From positions 1 to 9,961 of the forward strand of contig CAMOTK010000063.1 of the NCBI GenBank assembly GCA_946625715.1: 9,961 bases of DNA, read 5' to 3'. This DNA is from an uncultured Prevotella sp. Lineage in GTDB: Bacteria > Bacteroidota > Bacteroidia > Bacteroidales > Bacteroidaceae. The notes below the pieces were generated by a model. It worked only from the letters and a program-made list of their open reading frames with translations. It was not told the origin of the DNA and did no database searches. Positions 7,987-9,961 of the stretch are shown here, in pieces. Both the position numbers and the translations under genes were made by a program. Position 1 is the first letter of the stretch. Every line of letters starts with the position of its first letter.

Positions 7987-8013
7987 ACCATTGACCATTG
8001 AACATTCAACATT
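7987..8013 (+). repeat. Heptamer array filling the susC-susD spacer
   Basis: The whole 27-bp gap between the SusC stop and the SusD start codon is made of near-identical 7-base units: ACCATTG, ACCATTG, AACATTC and AACATT, with the A of the ATG completing the fourth. The CATT core recurs every 7 bases, at 7989, 7996, 8003 and 8010. No Shine-Dalgarno sequence is present. My recollection is that such AT-leaning heptamer spacers are frequent in Prevotella and Bacteroides genomes; that frequency is not something this window shows. Confidence 0.8.
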
Positions 8014-9780
8014 ATGATTACAAAGATATTCAAAAGACTTCTGATAGGTTCGTCATTTATCATTTGTCATTTATTATTTAGCGTAGCGCTCACATCGTGC
8101 TCCGACTTCTTCGATCCCTCGACCGACGACGAGTTCGACGCCTCGAAAGGCTACACCAGCAATACCGAGATGTACACCGGCTTCCTCGGCATCCTGACCA
8201 AGGTGCAGGCCGTGGGCGACAAGGAGATTCTGCTCACCGAGACACGTGGCGAGCTCATCGAGCCCAGCGACAACTCGCTGACCGACCTCATCAACCTGTA
8301 TCGCTACGAGCCCAACCTCAACAACAATGCCTATGCCAACCCCGATGGCTACTATGAGGTCATCATCGCCTGCAACGACTACATCCGCGCCATGGAGAAG
8401 TATCGCTCCTATCCCAACGTCGACGACGAGGCGTGGCAGTCGCTCGTGGCTTCGGCTGTGCGTGTGAAAGTGTGGGCCTACAAGACGCTTGCCGAAATCT
8501 ACGGACAGGCCGTCTGGTTCGACGACCCTGTGACCGCCGTCACCGAAATCAGCGGCGACAGCCGTTTCCAGCTGCTGCAGTTGCCCGAGCTGGTCGACAA
8601 GTGCCTGAACTACCTCATTACCGGTGTCGACGGCGTGAACACCAGCCGCACCATCAACTGGTACGAGTGGCTCGACCCCACCCACACCACCAGTCTGGCC
8701 AACAGCCAGTATCGTAAGTGGAACTACATGGTGCCCGCCTATGCCGGCCTCTTTGCCGAGCTCAATCTGTGGAAGGGCGCCGTGATGGATGCTGCCGGAC
8801 AGGATGCCACCACCTACTACCAGAATGCTGCCGACACGCTGCTCATTGCACTCGGCGGACAAATCAACGTCACGGCCGACCCCGGCTCCAACGTCTACTG
8901 GCTGCCTTCTGCTGCCACGCCCGGCCACTACTCGCCCATTTGGAACAATACCATTCCTTATCCCTACGAGACGGTCAGCGCCATCATCTACGACTACACG
9001 CAGAACCAGACCAACACGCTCCTCAAGCACTTCTCCAACGAGTATCCCAACCAGTATCTGCTGCGCCCGTCGGAAGCTGGCATCGCACGCTTCCTCGACC
9101 CGAACTTCAATCCTGGTTCCTCTACCAACGACACCCGCTACAAGTGCTGCTTCGGCACGTCGAGCAACCAGCCCTATCTGGCCAAGTTCCGGCCCGTGGG
9201 CAGCTCGGCACGCGTCAACGCCTATCAGGACGACTGCCACATCTTCTTCTATCGCGCCACACAGTATCACATGATGCTATGCGAAGCCCTCAACCACCTG
9301 CGCCGCTTCAAGGCCATGAACGCCGTGCTCAACACTGGCGTGAAGGCCGGCTCTACCGACGACTGTTTCCAGCCGGGCTCTGCCGAGTGGAAAGGCTTTG
9401 AGAGCACCATCGACCCCACCAAGAGCGACTGGACCGGCACGGCCAACTGGGGCACGCGCCGCTATCCCTCGATGGGCATCCGCGGATGCTTTGGCACGCT
9501 CGTGGCTCGTCCCACGAAGAGTAGCATTTATGAATTGGGCGATGCAACAGCAACCTATAAGTTCAACGACCTGGCACTGCTCGACGAGGCTATGCTCGAG
9601 TTTGCAGGCGAAGGCAAGGTCTATCCTATGATGAACCGCATGGCCGTGCGCTATGGCGATGCAGCCATCGTGGCCGACCGCGTCTGCCAGAAGTACACCG
9701 ACACCTCTCTGGCATCTACCGTGCGCAGTCGCATCATGGAAGGCGGCTACTGGGTGCCATTCGACCTCAAAGTGAAGTAA
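8014..9780 (+). CDS. SusD/RagB-family nutrient-binding lipoprotein
   Basis: This is the surface lipoprotein partner of the SusC transporter encoded immediately upstream. It closes over the barrel and binds the glycan before import. The 588 residues are full length for the family. The signal peptide (IFKRLLIG, then a hydrophobic run) ends in a lipobox LTSC with Cys29, followed by SDFFD, an acidic segment compatible with surface display. SusD features are an N-terminal helix with CNDYIRAMEKY, the repeat helix at about 150-164 (RVKVWAYKTLAEIYG) followed by AVWFDDPVT, and a C-terminal signature LLDEAMLEFAGEGK at 522-535, ending YWVPFDLKVK. The usual ReFAFEGxRwxDL signature is loosened here to MLEFAGEGKVYPMMNRM. 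Part of the signal peptide (S14 to F22) is encoded by a heptamer array (8052-8079). The start at 8014 is the one giving a complete signal peptide. It is probably co-transcribed with the SusC gene. The ligand is unknown. Confidence 0.95.
   Translation: MITKIFKRLLIGSSFIICHLLFSVALTSCSDFFDPSTDDEFDASKGYTSNTEMYTGFLGILTKVQAVGDKEILLTETRGELIEPSDNSLTDLINLYRYEPNLNNNAYANPDGYYEVIIACNDYIRAMEKYRSYPNVDDEAWQSLVASAVRVKVWAYKTLAEIYGQAVWFDDPVTAVTEISGDSRFQLLQLPELVDKCLNYLITGVDGVNTSRTINWYEWLDPTHTTSLANSQYRKWNYMVPAYAGLFAELNLWKGAVMDAAGQDATTYYQNAADTLLIALGGQINVTADPGSNVYWLPSAATPGHYSPIWNNTIPYPYETVSAIIYDYTQNQTNTLLKHFSNEYPNQYLLRPSEAGIARFLDPNFNPGSSTNDTRYKCCFGTSSNQPYLAKFRPVGSSARVNAYQDDCHIFFYRATQYHMMLCEALNHLRRFKAMNAVLNTGVKAGSTDDCFQPGSAEWKGFESTIDPTKSDWTGTANWGTRRYPSMGIRGCFGTLVARPTKSSIYELGDATATYKFNDLALLDEAMLEFAGEGKVYPMMNRMAVRYGDAAIVADRVCQKYTDTSLASTVRSRIMEGGYWVPFDLKVK
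8052..8079 (+). repeat. Heptamer array inside the SusD signal-peptide coding region
   Basis: Four consecutive 7-base units read GTCATTT, ATCATTT, GTCATTT and ATTATTT. They encode most of residues S14-F22 (SFIICHLLF), the hydrophobic core of the lipoprotein signal peptide. The CATT core resembles the spacer array at 7987-8013, but the two arrays are not in register: 44 bases separate the last core of one from the first core of the other. Because 7 is not a multiple of 3, gain or loss of one unit would shift the frame. Confidence 0.82.
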
Positions 9781-9811
9781 CTTTTTTATTGAGATAATGC
9801 TCTTTTTTATT
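9781..9811 (+). repeat. 10-bp direct repeat in the AT-rich gap after susD
   Basis: CTTTTTTATT occurs exactly at 9781-9790 and again at 9802-9811, with starts 21 bp apart, about two helical turns. The 49-bp gap is much more AT-rich than the genes on either side. I see no TAnnTTTG-type Bacteroidota promoter and no strong hairpin, so this could be an initiation leader, a weak regulatory site or simple low complexity. Confidence 0.5.
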
Positions 9812-9829
9812 AACTAAAACCAATTAATT

Positions 9830-9961
9830 ATGAAGAAAATCGTTACATTAGCGATGTTGGCTCTTACCACACTTACCGCAAGTGCACAGGAGACAACCTA
9901 TCGCAAATCGTGGGACTTCACTAAGTGGAGTGCTACGACAGTAGCTAATCTGAAGGCTGAG
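9830..9961 (+). CDS. Secreted protein of unknown function, 3' partial
   Basis: An open frame starts at ATG 9830 and runs off the window end after 44 codons without a stop. Residues 1-19 form a clear type I signal peptide (MKKIVTLAML, then ALTTLTASA, followed by Q20), so the product is exported and, with no Cys at the cleavage site, is not a lipoprotein. The mature start ETTYRKSWDFTKWSATTVAN is rich in aromatic residues. I associate a WDFTKWS-like opening loosely with secreted Bacteroidota PUL proteins, but nothing here identifies an enzyme family. The base composition is more AT-rich than the SusD gene before it. Its position, 49 bp behind SusD, makes it a candidate enzyme or binding protein of the same locus. 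The signal-peptide call is firm; the function is open. Confidence 0.82.
   Translation, partial: MKKIVTLAMLALTTLTASAQETTYRKSWDFTKWSATTVANLKAE

Noticed and set aside
5368..7998. An 876-codon open frame on the minus strand opposite the SusC gene
   Set aside because: It is codon-aligned with SusC and exists because the sense gene avoids TTA, CTA and TCA. The translation is low-complexity and rich in V, G, E and H, with no recognizable domain.
8074..9270. A 398-codon minus-strand open frame opposite the second SusD gene
   Set aside because: It is codon-aligned with a clear SusD family gene, and its composition is that of an antisense shadow.
9769..9787. Possible terminator: AAAGT/ACTTT stem with a T-run after the SusD stop
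   Set aside because: A 5-bp AT-rich stem around a 6-base loop is too weak for an intrinsic terminator, and part of the stem lies in the coding end.
9789..9818. Possible Bacteroidota promoter (TTG, then TAACTAAA about 19 bp later)
   Set aside because: The -7 element matches TAnnTTTG at only three positions, which is expected by chance in AT-rich sequence.

Overview
The window reads as one stretch of a polysaccharide utilization locus (PUL) from a Bacteroidota bacterium. I would guess a Prevotellaceae relative with a fairly GC-rich genome. The evidence is two SusD-like lipoproteins, a full SusC/RagA-type TonB-dependent transporter ending in the family-typical GVNLKF, Bacteroidota-style lipoprotein signal peptides, AT-rich start regions without Shine-Dalgarno sequences, and heptamer repeats in a spacer. 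The genus is an inference.

All genes are on the + strand, separated by 20-49 bp, and no convincing terminator is visible, so they are probably co-transcribed. In order: (1) the 3' part of a SusD/RagB-family gene (2-1288), whose own SusC partner would be expected just upstream of the window; (2) and (3) two consecutive lipoproteins of nearly equal size (1313-3055 and 3092-4837), each read as leader, Cys33, two fasciclin (FAS1)-like modules and a C-terminal beta-rich module; (4) a complete SusC-like transporter (4858-7986); (5) its SusD-like partner lipoprotein (8014-9780); (6) the first 44 codons of a secreted protein with a type I signal peptide (9830 to the window end).

By family knowledge, the SusC barrel in the outer membrane with its SusD lid captures and imports oligosaccharides using TonB energy. 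The two FAS1 lipoproteins occupy the place where surface glycan-binding proteins usually sit and are probably surface-exposed accessory binding or adhesion proteins. No glycoside hydrolase, polysaccharide lyase, sulfatase or regulator lies inside the window, so the substrate cannot be named.

The points most worth a second look are the tandem FAS1 pair, which shares a leader at DNA level although its bodies have diverged strongly; two separate heptanucleotide arrays, one filling the susC-susD spacer and one encoding part of the SusD signal peptide; and a SusC transporter with an atypical plug-entry region and a CPGC motif in its N-terminal domain. There are no RNA genes, CRISPR arrays, insertion sequences, or gene-free stretches longer than 300 bases.
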